Below the pieces are notes generated by a model. The model was not told the origin of the DNA. It ran no database searches and saw only the letters and a program-made list of their open reading frames with translations. From Stenotrophomonas terrae (GTDB lineage Bacteria; Pseudomonadota; Gammaproteobacteria; Xanthomonadales; Xanthomonadaceae): a DNA stretch of 64,000 nucleotides. The stretch is from positions 38,964 through 102,963 of the forward strand of contig NZ_LDJJ01000027.1 of NCBI RefSeq assembly GCF_001431465.1. Direction: 5' to 3'. Each line of letters opens with the position of its first letter. Within the stretch, counting starts at the first letter, position 1. The position numbers and the translations under genes were made by a program. This document shows positions 9,096 through 18,331 of the stretch, in pieces.

Positions 9096-9743
9096 TCAGA
9101 TTGCCCGGGTCGGGTCGCCGACGCCGTACTGCGCGGCAAGCCGGGCCAAGGCGATGTTGTCCTGCACGCCCAGTTTCTGGAACAACCGCGCCTTGTGCGT
9201 ATTGACCGTCTTGGCACTCAGGCTCAAGCGGCGCGCAATTTCTTCCTGACGGTGCCCCTGGATCAGCAGCAGCGCTACTTCCAGCTCGCGCGGCGAAAGC
9301 AGGTCGAACGGCGACGCACCACCCTCGAGATTGGACAGCGCAAGGTTCTGCGCGATGCTGGTGGCCAGGTAACGCTTGCCGATGGCAACGTCGTGGATGG
9401 CACGGATCAACTCCTTGGAGTCACCGCCCTTGCCGACATAGCCGGAGGCGCCAGCCTCAAGCAGACGTTTGGGCATCGGCCCATCTTCCAGCACGGACAC
9501 AATGATCACCCGGGTGCCGTGATCGCCTTTGACGATCCGCTCGGTGATTTCCAACCCGCTCAGGCCGGGCAGGTGCAGATCGCAGAGGACAACGTCCGGT
9601 TTCAGGCGCCGGATCTGCGGCAGCGCGATGTCGCCGCTATCCGCTTCGCCGATGACTTCAATCCCGGTTTGCCCCGAAAGAATCATCCGAATGCCCGTGC
9701 GTACTAGCGCGTGGTCATCGATAAGAAAAACACTGATGGTCAT
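9096..9743 (-). CDS. gacA: GacA/UvrY-type response regulator
   Basis: DNA-binding regulator of the NarL/LuxR class, 215 residues. The receiver domain (1-120) has acidic residues D9-D10, phosphoacceptor D55 (VVLCDLHLPGLSG) and the conserved K near 105. A LuxR-type helix-turn-helix lies at about 148-205 (LSPRELEVALLLIQGHRQEEIARRL...KTVNTHKARLF). The linker GKRYLATSIAQNLALSNLE...SPF matches the GacA/UvrY subfamily closely, which normally turns on small RNAs that sequester CsrA/RsmA. The start was set at MTISVFL, preceded by GAGGAA; an upstream in-frame start adds 16 unlikely residues. No sensor kinase is adjacent, as is usual for gacA. Confidence 0.85.
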   Translation of the reverse strand: MTISVFLIDDHALVRTGIRMILSGQTGIEVIGEADSGDIALPQIRRLKPDVVLCDLHLPGLSGLEITERIVKGDHGTRVIIVSVLEDGPMPKRLLEAGASGYVGKGGDSKELIRAIHDVAIGKRYLATSIAQNLALSNLEGGASPFDLLSPRELEVALLLIQGHRQEEIARRLSLSAKTVNTHKARLFQKLGVQDNIALARLAAQYGVGDPTRAI

Positions 9744-10059
9744 GAAGGATTCCTCGCGGCGAGGTGACAGTTGAAGCCTTGGGCGCGGCAAAATCCGAGC
9801 ATGCGAGGCGACGGCCCTCCCCGTCCCCTCATGGCAAGGCCATGCGTATTATCAAGCAGAAGTGGCCCAACTGGGCTCTATCGGACACCCACTCGCAGGA
9901 AATGTGTCTGTAGTTTTAAGCATCAGGATGATGCGGTTTATGCGCCTGCGGCTGGCGAGTTCACTATGCCGTCCCAACCCATACTGTATCCATCAGGTCA
10001 ATTCGTCCAATGACTTAGGACTTCTCTTACCTTTTGGACAATCCCCCTTGCAACACGTT
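9744..10059. other. Unassigned 316-base spacer with GGA-loop hairpins
   Basis: No protein gene is supported here. On the plus strand there are several GGA triplets in or near possible hairpin loops. The best is GCATC-AGGAT-GATGC (9920-9934), a five-base loop with GGA in the middle, the form favoured by CsrA/RsmA. GACAC...GCAGGAAAT...GTGTC lies just before it, and GTCCAA...TTAGGACTT...TTGGAC (about 10004-10038) after it. A TATTAT box (9847-9852) could be a -10, but no -35 or terminator is convincing. It may hold a small RNA, the gacA leader, or nothing. Confidence 0.3.
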
Positions 10060-10749
10060 TTATGGCGCAGGCAGCGACCAGCGGCGGCGGAACATCAGCA
10101 TGTATACGCCTGTGACCCAGATCATTGCAGCACACCAGCCGCCCAGGATATCCGAGGGGTAATGCACCCCCAGGTAGACCCGCGACAACCCTACCGAGAC
10201 GACAAAACCGCTGACCAAGGCCAGCACCGGCCACCGCCAGCGTGTGCGCCAGGTCAAGAAAACCAGGGTCAGCGCCAGCGTCATCGAGCCCATGGCATGG
10301 CCGCTGGGAAAGCTGAAGGTGCTTTCCGGCGCAATCGACTCCCATAGGCTGGGGCGCTCCCGCTGGAAAATCTGCTTGCTGCCCAGGTTCAACAATGCCG
10401 AGCCAATGAATGCCGTCGCTGCGAATGCCGCCTTGCGCCAACGCCGGCGCAGCAGCAGTACCGCCACGATCACGACATCCAACGGGATGACGCCCCACTG
10501 GTAGCCGAGCTTGGACATCAGCACAAAGAACGCGTTCAGCCCGGGCGATGCCATTGCATGCATGCGCAGCAGCAAGGCCGCGTCGAAGTGGAACGCCTCG
10601 GCCTCGTGGATATCGTCGGCCAAGGCCACGAAGCCCGCGAGCGGCAGCAGCACGCCGATGAACAGCACCACCAGCCGCCACGCATTGTGGGCGAGCCAAC
10701 GGCGCAGGCCGGCTGCTTCGCTCCGGGAATCAACCGGAGCTTCGTGCAT
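10060..10749 (-). CDS. PAP2-family membrane phosphatase
   Basis: A 229-residue inner-membrane protein with about six helices and the full PAP2 acid phosphatase signature: K-x6-RP (KQIFQRERP), PSGHAMGS and [16 protein letters not shown]. The family hydrolyses lipid phosphates such as phosphatidate, phosphatidylglycerol phosphate or undecaprenyl diphosphate; the substrate cannot be read from sequence. The chosen ATG ([10 protein letters not shown]) lies inside the end of ispG, an overlap of 20 bases; another ATG seven codons upstream would lengthen the overlap. The overlap suggests coupled translation with ispG, an isoprenoid gene, which makes an isoprenyl diphosphate substrate plausible. Confidence 0.85.
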   Translation of the reverse strand: MHEAPVDSRSEAAGLRRWLAHNAWRLVVLFIGVLLPLAGFVALADDIHEAEAFHFDAALLLRMHAMASPGLNAFFVLMSKLGYQWGVIPLDVVIVAVLLLRRRWRKAAFAATAFIGSALLNLGSKQIFQRERPSLWESIAPESTFSFPSGHAMGSMTLALTLVFLTWRTRWRWPVLALVSGFVVSVGLSRVYLGVHYPSDILGGWCAAMIWVTGVYMLMFRRRWSLPAP

Positions 10750-11995
10750 ACCGGGTCTCGACGTAGTCATCGATGAGCGCGACAAACTCGTGCGCGATGT
10801 TCTCGCCACGCAGGGTCACCTTCTTTTCGCCATCGACGAAGACCGGCGCGGCCGGCGTCTCACCGGTACCCGGCAGGGAAATGCCGATATTGGCGTGACG
10901 CGACTCACCCGGGCCGTTGACGATGCAGCCCATCACCGCCAGGGTCATGTTTTCCGCACCCGGGTGGCTGATGCGCCATACCGGCATCTTTTCGCGCACA
11001 TGGTTCTGCACCACCTTGGCCAGCTCCTGGAAGAACTCGGAGGTGGTACGACCGCAGCCCGGGCAGGCGGTGACCATCGGCGTAAAGGCGCGCTGACCGG
11101 TGGTCTGCAGCAACTCCTGGGCGACGATGACTTCCTGCGTACGCGACTGTCCCGGCTCGGGCGTCAGCGAAATGCGGATGGTGTCGCCGATGCCCTCCTG
11201 CAACAGCACCGCCAAGGCCGCCGACGAGGCGACGATGCCCTTGCTGCCGATACCCGCCTCGGTCAGGCCCAGGTGCAGGGCGAAGTCCGAACGCTGCGCC
11301 AGATCGCGGTAGACGGCAATCAATTCCTGCACGCCACTGACCTTGGCCGACAGCACGATGCGATCGCGCGGCAGGCCCAGCTCAACCGCGGTCTGCGCCG
11401 AATCCAGCGCCGAGCGGATCAGGGCTTCGCGCAATACCCGGCCAGCATCCCAAGGCTGGGCGCGCAAGCTGTTTTCATCCATCAGCCTGGCCGCCAGTGC
11501 CTGGTCCAACGAGCCCCAGTTGGCGCCAATGCGCACCGGCTTGTCGTACTTGATGGCGAACTCGATCAGCTGGGCGAACTGGGTGTCCTTCTTCTTGCCG
11601 AAGCCGACATTGCCCGGATTGATGCGGTACTTGGCCAGTGCTTCAGCGCAGGCCGGCTCACCGGTCAGCAACTGATGGCCGTTGTAATGGAAGTCGCCGA
11701 TCAGCGGTACATCGATACCCATCATCGCCAGCTTCTCGACGATGCGCGGGATGGCCGCGGCCGATTCGGGGTTGTTGACGGTCAGCCGCACCATCTCCGA
11801 ACCTGCGCGCCACAGCTCAGCCACCTGCTTGACGCTGGCAGCCACATCGGCGGTGTCGGTATTGGTCATCGACTGCACGACCACGGGGTTTCCTCCGCCC
11901 ACCTTGACGCCGCCGATGGCGACGGACTGGGTGATACGGCGGGGCCACGCGGTAGCGTCGGTGGGCGGTGTTGGGCGGGTCACGGCGTCATGCAT
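10730..11995 (-). CDS. ispG: 4-hydroxy-3-methylbut-2-en-1-yl diphosphate synthase (flavodoxin)
   Basis: Penultimate enzyme of the MEP isoprenoid pathway; reductively opens MEcPP to HMBPP using a [4Fe-4S] cluster. The 421 residues hold the N-terminal TIM barrel ([28 protein letters not shown]) and the C-terminal cluster domain with the three Cys ligands in ACPGCGRT and [11 protein letters not shown]. Length fits the proteobacterial two-domain form. The extra N-terminal residues before [12 protein letters not shown] are typical of xanthomonad versions. ispD and ispF of the same pathway lie about 40 kb away in this window. Confidence 0.95.
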   Translation of the reverse strand: MHDAVTRPTPPTDATAWPRRITQSVAIGGVKVGGGNPVVVQSMTNTDTADVAASVKQVAELWRAGSEMVRLTVNNPESAAAIPRIVEKLAMMGIDVPLIGDFHYNGHQLLTGEPACAEALAKYRINPGNVGFGKKKDTQFAQLIEFAIKYDKPVRIGANWGSLDQALAARLMDENSLRAQPWDAGRVLREALIRSALDSAQTAVELGLPRDRIVLSAKVSGVQELIAVYRDLAQRSDFALHLGLTEAGIGSKGIVASSAALAVLLQEGIGDTIRISLTPEPGQSRTQEVIVAQELLQTTGQRAFTPMVTACPGCGRTTSEFFQELAKVVQNHVREKMPVWRISHPGAENMTLAVMGCIVNGPGESRHANIGISLPGTGETPAAPVFVDGEKKVTLRGENIAHEFVALIDDYVETRYARSSG

Positions 11996-12076
11996 GGCCC
12001 ATTTTAGCGCGCCAACCGCCCCAAGGCATGAACCTTGGATTGCGTTGTAGCCACCACGACAGCATACGATTGCGCC

Positions 12077-13303
12077 ATGGAAACCCGAGACACCTCTTTT
12101 CTGCGCACGCTGTGCAGCCTGCGCTGGCTGGCCACCGCCGGCCAGGCCGCCACCATCCTAGTCGCCACCTGGCTGCTGGGGCTGGATCTACCGCAGGAAC
12201 CCTTGTGGGCCGGCGTGGCGGTCTTGGCCCTGTTCAACCTCTATGTGCAGCTGCGCGTGCACGACAGCGACCCGGCACCGGTTACCGCCTTCGGCCACAT
12301 CCTGGTCGATGTGACCGTGCTGACCTGGATGGTGGGCTGGAGCGGCGGCATCGCCAATCCGTTTGGCTCGCTGTTCCTGATCCTGATCGCGTTGGCCGCG
12401 CTGGCCCTGCCCTTGCGCTGGACCCATGCGGTCGCGGCGGCCTGCGTCGGCGGTTACGCGTTGAGCGCGGTATTCGGGCTGCCGCTCAAGGGTGGTTACT
12501 TCGACACGATGAGCCTGCATCTGTGGGGCGCGGCGGCCAATTTCCTGTTGTCCAGCGTGGTGGTACTGGTGTTCTCCACGCGCCTGGCGGCCGCCCTGCG
12601 CGAGCGCGAGAACCAGCTGGCGATGCTGCGCGAGCGTTTCGTCCGCAACGAGGGCATTGTCGCCCTGGCCACGCATGCGGCCTCCGTCGCGCACGAACTC
12701 AACACCCCGTTGGCGACCATGACCCTGCTCACCGACGACATCGTCGAGCAAGGTGCCGCCACCCCGGAAATGCGTGACGACCTGGAAACCCTGCGCGAAC
12801 TGCTGGTCCAATGCCGCGAAAAGGTGCTGGCACTGGCCGCACCGGCCGAAGGCGCCGGCAGCCGTGCACCGGTATCCATCGCCAGCGTGCTCGAACAATG
12901 GCGGCTGGTGCGCCCGACGATCCAATTGCGACGCAACCCGGATGCCCCGCTGCAACTCAAACTGGACCCCGGCATTGGTCATCTGCTGCAGGTATTGCTG
13001 AACAACGCCGCCGATGCCGGCGAACACGCTGGCCGCGCGCAGATCGACCTGGACCTGCGCATCCACGAAGGTCAGCTGTACGGCGAAGTGCGTGATTACG
13101 GCCCGGGTTTCAACGCCAATGATGCGGCGCTGCCAGGCACGATGTTCAACAGCGGCAAAAGCAACGGCATGGGTGTCGGCCTGGCCCTGTCGCATGCCAC
13201 CATTGAACGTCTGCACGGCGAACTGTGGATGCGTCCGGCCGAAGGCCAGGGAGCACGTGTCGGCTTTCGCCTGCCGTTGAACAACATCGAGGTAAGTCCA
13301 TGA
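12077..13303 (+). CDS. regB: RegB/PrrB-type redox sensor histidine kinase
   Basis: Membrane sensor kinase, 408 residues, with about six helices (15-190) and a cytoplasmic kinase. The loop after helix III carries GGIANPF (residues 90-96), the GGxxNPF heptapeptide that binds ubiquinone in RegB. The dimerisation/phosphoacceptor box is [10 protein letters not shown] with H206, close to HELGTPLATI of RegB. C246 in VQCREKV occupies the place of the redox-active cysteine of RegB. N, G1 and G2 boxes of the ATPase follow ([26 protein letters not shown]). The ATG follows GCGCC without a strong SD. The stop overlaps the start of the regulator gene by four bases (ATGA). Confidence 0.88.
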   Translation: METRDTSFLRTLCSLRWLATAGQAATILVATWLLGLDLPQEPLWAGVAVLALFNLYVQLRVHDSDPAPVTAFGHILVDVTVLTWMVGWSGGIANPFGSLFLILIALAALALPLRWTHAVAAACVGGYALSAVFGLPLKGGYFDTMSLHLWGAAANFLLSSVVVLVFSTRLAAALRERENQLAMLRERFVRNEGIVALATHAASVAHELNTPLATMTLLTDDIVEQGAATPEMRDDLETLRELLVQCREKVLALAAPAEGAGSRAPVSIASVLEQWRLVRPTIQLRRNPDAPLQLKLDPGIGHLLQVLLNNAADAGEHAGRAQIDLDLRIHEGQLYGEVRDYGPGFNANDAALPGTMFNSGKSNGMGVGLALSHATIERLHGELWMRPAEGQGARVGFRLPLNNIEVSP

Positions 13304-13866
13304 ATGCTCCCGCCACCCATGGCCTGCTGGTCGACGACGACCCGCTCTACCTGCGCACCCTGCAGCGCACGCTGGCCCGCCGTGGCATCGAAGCGATCAC
13401 CGCCACCGATACCGGCAGCGCCCTGCAGCTGGCCACGCAGAAGCCGCCGGCATTCGCGCTGATCGACCTCAAGCTGGGCAGCGAATCCGGCCTGACCCTG
13501 ATCCAGCCGCTGCGCGAACTGCGCCAGGACATGCGCATCCTGCTGGTCACCGGCTATGCCTCCATTGCCACGGCAGTGGAAGCGATCAAGCTGGGCGCCG
13601 ATGACTACCTGCCTAAGCCGGCGACGGTACAGATGATCCTGCGCGCGCTCGGCGAGGAAGACGATGCCGGCGAGGAACCCGAAGAGATCGAACCGCCGGA
13701 TGCGATGACCCCGATCAGCCGCCTGCAATGGGAGCATATCCAGCAGGCACTGCATGAGACCGGCGGCAATGTATCGGCTGCGGCGCGTCTGTTGGGCATG
13801 CACCGGCGCTCACTGCAGCGCAAGCTGACCAAGCGACCCAGCCCGGAACGGGATCCGAACAGGTAA
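13300..13866 (+). CDS. regA: RegA/PrrA/ActR-type response regulator
   Basis: Partner of the preceding kinase, 188 residues. The receiver domain (about 8-120) has the acidic pocket at D12-D14, phosphoacceptor D56 (ALIDLKLGSESG), T/S in LLVTGYASI and K in YLPKPA. An acidic linker (GEEDDAGEEPEEIEPPD) leads to a short Fis-type helix-turn-helix (ISRLQWEHIQQALHETGGNVSAAARLLGMHRRSLQRKL), as in RegA/ActR. In other proteobacteria this pair switches respiration, fixation and redox genes by aerobic state. GAGG sits before the ATG, inside the end of regB. Confidence 0.88.
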   Translation: MNAPATHGLLVDDDPLYLRTLQRTLARRGIEAITATDTGSALQLATQKPPAFALIDLKLGSESGLTLIQPLRELRQDMRILLVTGYASIATAVEAIKLGADDYLPKPATVQMILRALGEEDDAGEEPEEIEPPDAMTPISRLQWEHIQQALHETGGNVSAAARLLGMHRRSLQRKLTKRPSPERDPNR

Positions 13867-13877
13867 CCCGACTTTCT

Positions 13878-13998
13878 GTAGTGCCGAGCCATGCTCGGCA
13901 GGGGCCTTCACCCGCAATGCGAAGGGCGTACCTCTCCCCAACCCTCCCCTTGCCTGCGGCAAAGGGAGGGGGCAGATCAAGGTCGCTCTCCCGCCTGC
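13878..13998. repeat. SMAG palindrome and CCTCTCCCCAACCCTCCCC repeat
   Basis: One 23-base SMAG-type palindrome (GTAGTGCCGAGCCATGCTCG...) at 13878-13900 is followed at 13931-13970 by a second dispersed repeat type, CCTCTCCCCAACCCTCCCC...GGGAGGGGGC, also seen near 61948 and at the right end. They lie between the convergent regA and pgi genes. Confidence 0.7.
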
Positions 13999-14011
13999 GA
14001 GGGGGCAAAGA

Positions 14012-14037
14012 AAAGCCGCGCATTTCTGCGCGGCTTT
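14012..14037 (-). terminator. Terminator downstream of pgi
   Basis: Perfect ten-base stem AAAGCCGCGC / GCGCGGCTTT with loop ATTTCT. Read on the minus strand it is followed by TCTTTGCC, suiting the end of pgi; on the plus strand it is followed only by GTTGG, so it may also slow regA transcription. Confidence 0.75.
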
Positions 14038-14081
14038 GTTGGAACGACAATCTGTTGTCTGCGTAAAACAACAACCCGCTC

Positions 14082-15593
14082 TCAGCGCAGCCGTGCCAGC
14101 AACTCGCGCGTCATCGGGTCGGCAATTTCCACCGTCTCACCCTGCAAGGCCGGCAGCAACTGGCTGGCCAACTGCTTGCCCAGCTCGACGCCAAACTGAT
14201 CGAAGGCGTTGATGTCCCAGATCAGCGACTGCACATACACCGCATGCTCGTACATCGCGATCAGGGCACCCAGCGACTGCGGGGTTAGCGCGTCCAGCAA
14301 AATCATCGTGCTGGGACGGCCCCCCGGGTACTGGCGGTGCGGATCTTCGCTGTCCTGGCCGTTGGCCAAGGCTTCGGTCTGCGCCAGCAGGTTGGCCAGC
14401 AAGGCCTGGTGGTTGATTTCGTAAGGGTCGTCATTGCGCACGCAGCCGATGAAGTCGGCCGGCACGATGCTGGTGCCCTGGTGCAGGGCCTGGAAGAAGC
14501 TGTGCTGCACGTCCGTGCCCGCACCACCCCACCACACCGGGACCGTGTCGCCATCGACCGGGCTGCCGTCGCATTTGACCCGCTTACCCAGGCTCTCCAT
14601 CACCAGCTGCTGCAGGTAGGCCGGCAACAAGGCCATGCGCTGGTCATAGGTCATCACCGCATGCGTGGCATAACCCAGCACGTTGCGGTTCCAGATGTCG
14701 GTCAGTGCGTGCAGCACCGGCAGGTTTTCCGCCAAGGGTGCACTGGCCGCATGCGCGTCCATCTGCGCGGCACCTTCCAGCAACTGGCCGAAACGCTCAA
14801 AGCCAATCGCCAAGGCAATCGGGAAGCCTACCGCCGACCACAGCGAGTAACGGCCACCTACCCAATCCCACATCGGCAGCACGCGCTCGGCGGCGATGTC
14901 GAAGGCCTTGGCGGCGCGCTCGGGATTGGCACTGACTGCGTACAGGCGTTCGCTACCACCCAGCCAATCGCAGAGGATGCGGCCATTGAGCAGAGTTTCC
15001 TGGGTGCCGAAGGTCTTGGAGATCAGGATGCCGGCAGTGGTTGCCGGGTCCAGCGTCGCCAAGGTGCGCTGCATGGCTGCGCCGTCGACATTGGAAACGA
15101 AATGCACGCGGAAACGCGCACCTGCCGCCGGGCGCAGGGCGTCAGCGACAAGACGCGGACCAAGGTCCGAACCACCAATGCCGACACTGACGATATCAGT
15201 GACATTGCTGGCTTCCAGCGTCTTGATCAAGCCGCCCATCTGCGCCTGCACCGCCGTTGCTTCGGCGTGCGCGGCCAGCGCAACCGGAGCGTCGCTGGCA
15301 TTGCCGCGCAGCGCACTGTGCAGCACCGAGCGATCTTCGGTGAGGTTGATTTTCTGGCCAGCGAACAGGCGCTGGAAACCGCCGGCGACATCGCGCGCGG
15401 CGGCCAGTTCCAGCAAGGCATCCAGGGCCGCGCGGTCGTATTTCTGCCGCGCGAAGTTCACGTACAACGGACCGACTTTCAGCGCCATGCGCTGCACCCG
15501 GTCAGGCTCTGCGGCCATCAGCGAGGGAATGCCTGTGCCCTGCAAACGCTGGGCGTGGGCGTGCAAAACGTCGAATCCGTTGTTGGTGATCAT
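14082..15593 (-). CDS. pgi: Glucose-6-phosphate isomerase
   Basis: Interconverts glucose-6-phosphate and fructose-6-phosphate in the cytoplasm. The 503 residues contain the phosphosugar-binding [13 protein letters not shown], the family signature in [23 protein letters not shown] (catalytic His) and the C-terminal [14 protein letters not shown] with its catalytic Lys. A little shorter than E. coli Pgi (549), as is usual in xanthomonads. The ATG overlaps the panD stop by four bases (ATGA), so pgi is translationally coupled to the pantothenate operon, an uncommon partner. Confidence 0.96.
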   Translation of the reverse strand: MITNNGFDVLHAHAQRLQGTGIPSLMAAEPDRVQRMALKVGPLYVNFARQKYDRAALDALLELAAARDVAGGFQRLFAGQKINLTEDRSVLHSALRGNASDAPVALAAHAEATAVQAQMGGLIKTLEASNVTDIVSVGIGGSDLGPRLVADALRPAAGARFRVHFVSNVDGAAMQRTLATLDPATTAGILISKTFGTQETLLNGRILCDWLGGSERLYAVSANPERAAKAFDIAAERVLPMWDWVGGRYSLWSAVGFPIALAIGFERFGQLLEGAAQMDAHAASAPLAENLPVLHALTDIWNRNVLGYATHAVMTYDQRMALLPAYLQQLVMESLGKRVKCDGSPVDGDTVPVWWGGAGTDVQHSFFQALHQGTSIVPADFIGCVRNDDPYEINHQALLANLLAQTEALANGQDSEDPHRQYPGGRPSTMILLDALTPQSLGALIAMYEHAVYVQSLIWDINAFDQFGVELGKQLASQLLPALQGETVEIADPMTRELLARLR

Positions 15594-15970
15594 GCGGCCT
15601 GTGTGGGGATGCTGTCGTTGGTGTGGGAAATGCGGTTGTCGCCGTCAACATAGACGAGCTTGGGCTTGAAGCTGTCCGCCTCGGCTTCGCTCATGCTGGC
15701 GAAGGCAGCGATGATGATGATGTCGCCCACCTGCACGTGGCGCGCGGCGCCGCCGTTGAGCGAGATCACGCCGCTGCCGGCTTCTGCCCGCAGTGCATAG
15801 GTGGTGAAACGGGCACCGTTGGTCACGTCCCAGATATGTACCTGTTCAAACTCGCGGATGCCGGTCGCCTGCAACAGGTTGTCGTCGATCGCGATGGAGC
15901 CTTCGTAGTTCAGCTCCGAATGGGTGACGGTGGCGCGGTGAATCTTGGTCTTGAGCAGGGAGAGTTGCAT
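15590..15970 (-). CDS. panD: Aspartate 1-decarboxylase
   Basis: Makes beta-alanine from aspartate for pantothenate. The 126-residue proenzyme carries the self-cleavage site YEG24-S25IAID, where S25 becomes the pyruvoyl cofactor, with the active-site K9 and Y22 nearby. Length is standard. The start ATG ([16 protein letters not shown]) is the universally conserved one; the open frame upstream is spurious. A 180-base gap separates it from panC, and this gap contains a perfect stem AATGGCGCC/GGCGCCATT (16074-16096) without a T-run. Confidence 0.96.
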   Translation of the reverse strand: MQLSLLKTKIHRATVTHSELNYEGSIAIDDNLLQATGIREFEQVHIWDVTNGARFTTYALRAEAGSGVISLNGGAARHVQVGDIIIIAAFASMSEAEADSFKPKLVYVDGDNRISHTNDSIPTQAA

Positions 15971-16150
15971 GACAATGCCGAAACTGCGTGAGAAAGAGCG
16001 CAGTCTAGCACCGCTGCGAGGCCCTGCCCGCACTGCAACATGACCTATCCGGCGGCCGTTCCGCACAGACAACAATGGCGCCACAGGGGCGCCATTGAAG
16101 GTCATGCGAACAGTCGTGGACGGACAGTAGAAGTCCGCCCGCTGCCCTGT

Positions 16151-16993
16151 TCAGAACTCGATGTTGTCGATCAGGCGGGTGTTGCCCAGCTTGGCCGCCA
16201 CCAGTGCCACGCGCGCGCCCTCATGGCTACTGCCTGGCTCGCTCAGGTCAGGCATGCGCACCACCGCGTAGTCGACCAGGTAGCCCGCAGCCTGCAGCCG
16301 TGCAGCCGCCTCCTGCTCCACCGCCACCCGCTCGGCGCCGCCCAGGTAGGCGTCGCGCGCGGCCAACAGCACCTTGCGGATCACCGTGGCCTGCGGCCGC
16401 ACGTCGGCGGTGAGGTACTGGTTGCGCGAGCTCATCGCCAGGCCATCGGCCTCGCGCACGATCTCGCCACCCAGGATCTGGATCGGGAACGCCAGGTCGG
16501 CCACCATCTGCTGGATCACTGCCAGCTGCTGGTAGTCCTTGCGCCCAAATGCGGCCACGTCGGGCTGCACCTGGTTGAACAGGCGGCTGACCACCGTGCA
16601 GACACCGTCAAAGTGCCCCGGGCGATGCGCCCCTTCCAGCAGCGAACTGACGCCGGGTACATGCACGTTGGCAGCCAGCTCCACGCCGAACGGGTACATC
16701 GACTCGACCGTAGGCAGCCACAGCACGTCGCAACCGGCCTGCTCCAGGCCACTGGTATCGGCCTCGGGCGTGCGCGGGTAGCGGGTGAAGTCCTCGTTCG
16801 GGCCGAACTGGGTCGGATTGACGAAGACACTGGACACCACCTTGTCGGCGTGCTCACGCGCCAGCTTCACCAGCGAATAATGGCCGGCATGCAGGTTGCC
16901 CATGGTCGGCACCAACGCCACCCGCAGGCCATCGCGCTTCCAGCCGCTGACAACGCCGCGCAGCCGGGAAAGTTCGGTAACGGTTTCGATCAT
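16151..16993 (-). CDS. panC: Pantothenate synthetase (pantoate-beta-alanine ligase)
   Basis: Joins pantoate and beta-alanine using ATP. The 280 residues show the nucleotidyltransferase HIGH-like motif in [15 protein letters not shown], the substrate loop [19 protein letters not shown], the [15 protein letters not shown] motif and the MSSRNQYL motif equivalent to KMSKS. The ATG overlaps the panB stop by four bases. With panB and panD it covers both branches leading to pantothenate. Confidence 0.97.
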   Translation of the reverse strand: MIETVTELSRLRGVVSGWKRDGLRVALVPTMGNLHAGHYSLVKLAREHADKVVSSVFVNPTQFGPNEDFTRYPRTPEADTSGLEQAGCDVLWLPTVESMYPFGVELAANVHVPGVSSLLEGAHRPGHFDGVCTVVSRLFNQVQPDVAAFGRKDYQQLAVIQQMVADLAFPIQILGGEIVREADGLAMSSRNQYLTADVRPQATVIRKVLLAARDAYLGGAERVAVEQEAAARLQAAGYLVDYAVVRMPDLSEPGSSHEGARVALVAAKLGNTRLIDNIEF

Positions 16994-17805
16994 GATGCGT
17001 AAGCGTGCTCTGCGTCGGGGAAGATGCCGGCGCGCACGGCGTCGGCATAGGCACGGACCGCACCGGCCACCGAGCCGCCTTCGGCAAGGAAATCCTTGAC
17101 GAACTTGGGACGTCGGTGGCCGCTGTCCAGACCGAGGAAGTCATGCAGCACCAGCACCTGCCCGTCGCAATCGGGGCCGGCACCAATACCGATGGTGGGA
17201 ATGGCAACGCCAGCGGTGACGCGGCCGGCAATCGGGGTCGGCACGCATTCCAGCACCAGCAGGCTGGCGCCGGCCTCGGCCACGGCCTTGGCATCGTCGA
17301 GCAACTGCTTGCCGGCATCGCCACGGCCCTGCACGCGGTAACCGCCCAGGCGCAATACCGACTGCGGGGTCAGGCCCAGATGCGAACAGACCGGGATCTC
17401 GCGCTCCACCAGGTGGCGGATGATGTCCAGCTTGAAGCCGGCACCTTCAATCTTGACCATCTCGGCGCCGGCCTGCAGCAGCTTCAGCGAGGCGTCCAGC
17501 GCGCGCTCGGCGGTGGCGTCGGCGCCAAATGGCAGGTCCGACACCAGCAGCGCGCGTTCCAGCACACCGGCGACGGCGCGGGTGTGATAGACCACGTCGT
17601 CAACGCTGACCGGCAGCGTCGAGTCGTGCCCCTGCACCACCATGCCCAGCGAATCGCCGACCAGGATAAGGTCCACGCCATTGGCGTCGAAGGCGCGGGC
17701 GAAGCCGGCGTCGTAGGCGGTCAACATCACCAGCTTCTGGCCGTTGCGCTTGGCCTCGGCCAGGGCGGGTACGGTCCAGGGCTTGCTATCTGCGTGTGTG
17801 CTCAT
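16990..17805 (-). CDS. panB: 3-methyl-2-oxobutanoate hydroxymethyltransferase
   Basis: First committed step to pantoate: transfers a hydroxymethyl group from methylene-THF to ketoisovalerate. The 271 residues give a TIM barrel with [14 protein letters not shown], the metal ligands in [19 protein letters not shown] and MVKIEGA, and HLGLTPQS. Full length. It lies 31 bases after folK, whose product belongs to folate synthesis and so serves the same one-carbon cofactor supply. Confidence 0.97.
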   Translation of the reverse strand: MSTHADSKPWTVPALAEAKRNGQKLVMLTAYDAGFARAFDANGVDLILVGDSLGMVVQGHDSTLPVSVDDVVYHTRAVAGVLERALLVSDLPFGADATAERALDASLKLLQAGAEMVKIEGAGFKLDIIRHLVEREIPVCSHLGLTPQSVLRLGGYRVQGRGDAGKQLLDDAKAVAEAGASLLVLECVPTPIAGRVTAGVAIPTIGIGAGPDCDGQVLVLHDFLGLDSGHRRPKFVKDFLAEGGSVAGAVRAYADAVRAGIFPDAEHAYAS

Positions 17806-17836
17806 GTGGTCATAACGGTGGCTTATGAGCCGCCCA

Positions 17837-18325
17837 TTATCCCCCTATCGGATCGATACCGCTGGTATTGATACCAACCAATACGTCCCGCACTGTTCCA
17901 TGGCCCGGAATCAGGGCCTGCGGCGCCACATCGGCCAAAGGCAGCAAAGCGAAGCCGCGCTGGTGCAGGAAGGGGTGCGGCACCTGCAGCTGCGGCAGGT
18001 CGATCACCTGCTCGGCATATAAGAGCAGGTCCAGATCCAGCAGCCGCGGGCCCCAGTGCTGGCCCGGCTCGCGTACCCGCCCGAACTGCTGCTCGATCGC
18101 CAGCAGCTGCTCCAGCAGCTGCGGCGCAGGCAGTTCGGTCTGCAGCGCCACGGCTGCATTGACGAAGTCCGGCTGTGCTTCATTGCCCCAGGCCGGGCTG
18201 CGGTACAAGCGCGAGCTGGCCAGCAACTGCGTGCCCGGCAAGCCCGCAAGCACCTGGATCGCCGCACGCAGGGTGGCGGGCGCGTCACCGAGGTTGGCGC
18301 CCAATCCGATACAGGCTACGACCAT
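17837..18325 (-). CDS. folK: HPPK, 6-hydroxymethyl-dihydropterin pyrophosphokinase
   Basis: Activates 6-hydroxymethyl-dihydropterin with ATP before dihydropteroate synthase (folP, also in this window). The 162 residues have the HPPK markers [37 protein letters not shown], and the [14 protein letters not shown] signature ([17 protein letters not shown]) with the Mg-binding Asp pair, ending in [13 protein letters not shown]. It starts six bases after pcnB, so these two are one transcript. Confidence 0.96.
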   Translation of the reverse strand: MVVACIGLGANLGDAPATLRAAIQVLAGLPGTQLLASSRLYRSPAWGNEAQPDFVNAAVALQTELPAPQLLEQLLAIEQQFGRVREPGQHWGPRLLDLDLLLYAEQVIDLPQLQVPHPFLHQRGFALLPLADVAPQALIPGHGTVRDVLVGINTSGIDPIGG

Positions 18326-18331
18326 CCCAGC

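Noticed and set aside
10511..12007. A 498-codon plus-strand open frame
   Set aside because: Antisense to ispG and PAP2, no RBS, no recognisable domain. The same reasoning applies to the long open frames opposite phoH (23076-24659), pgi (14337-15653), hflX (37749-38606), ftsH (41202-43097) and the CNNM gene (59601-61085).
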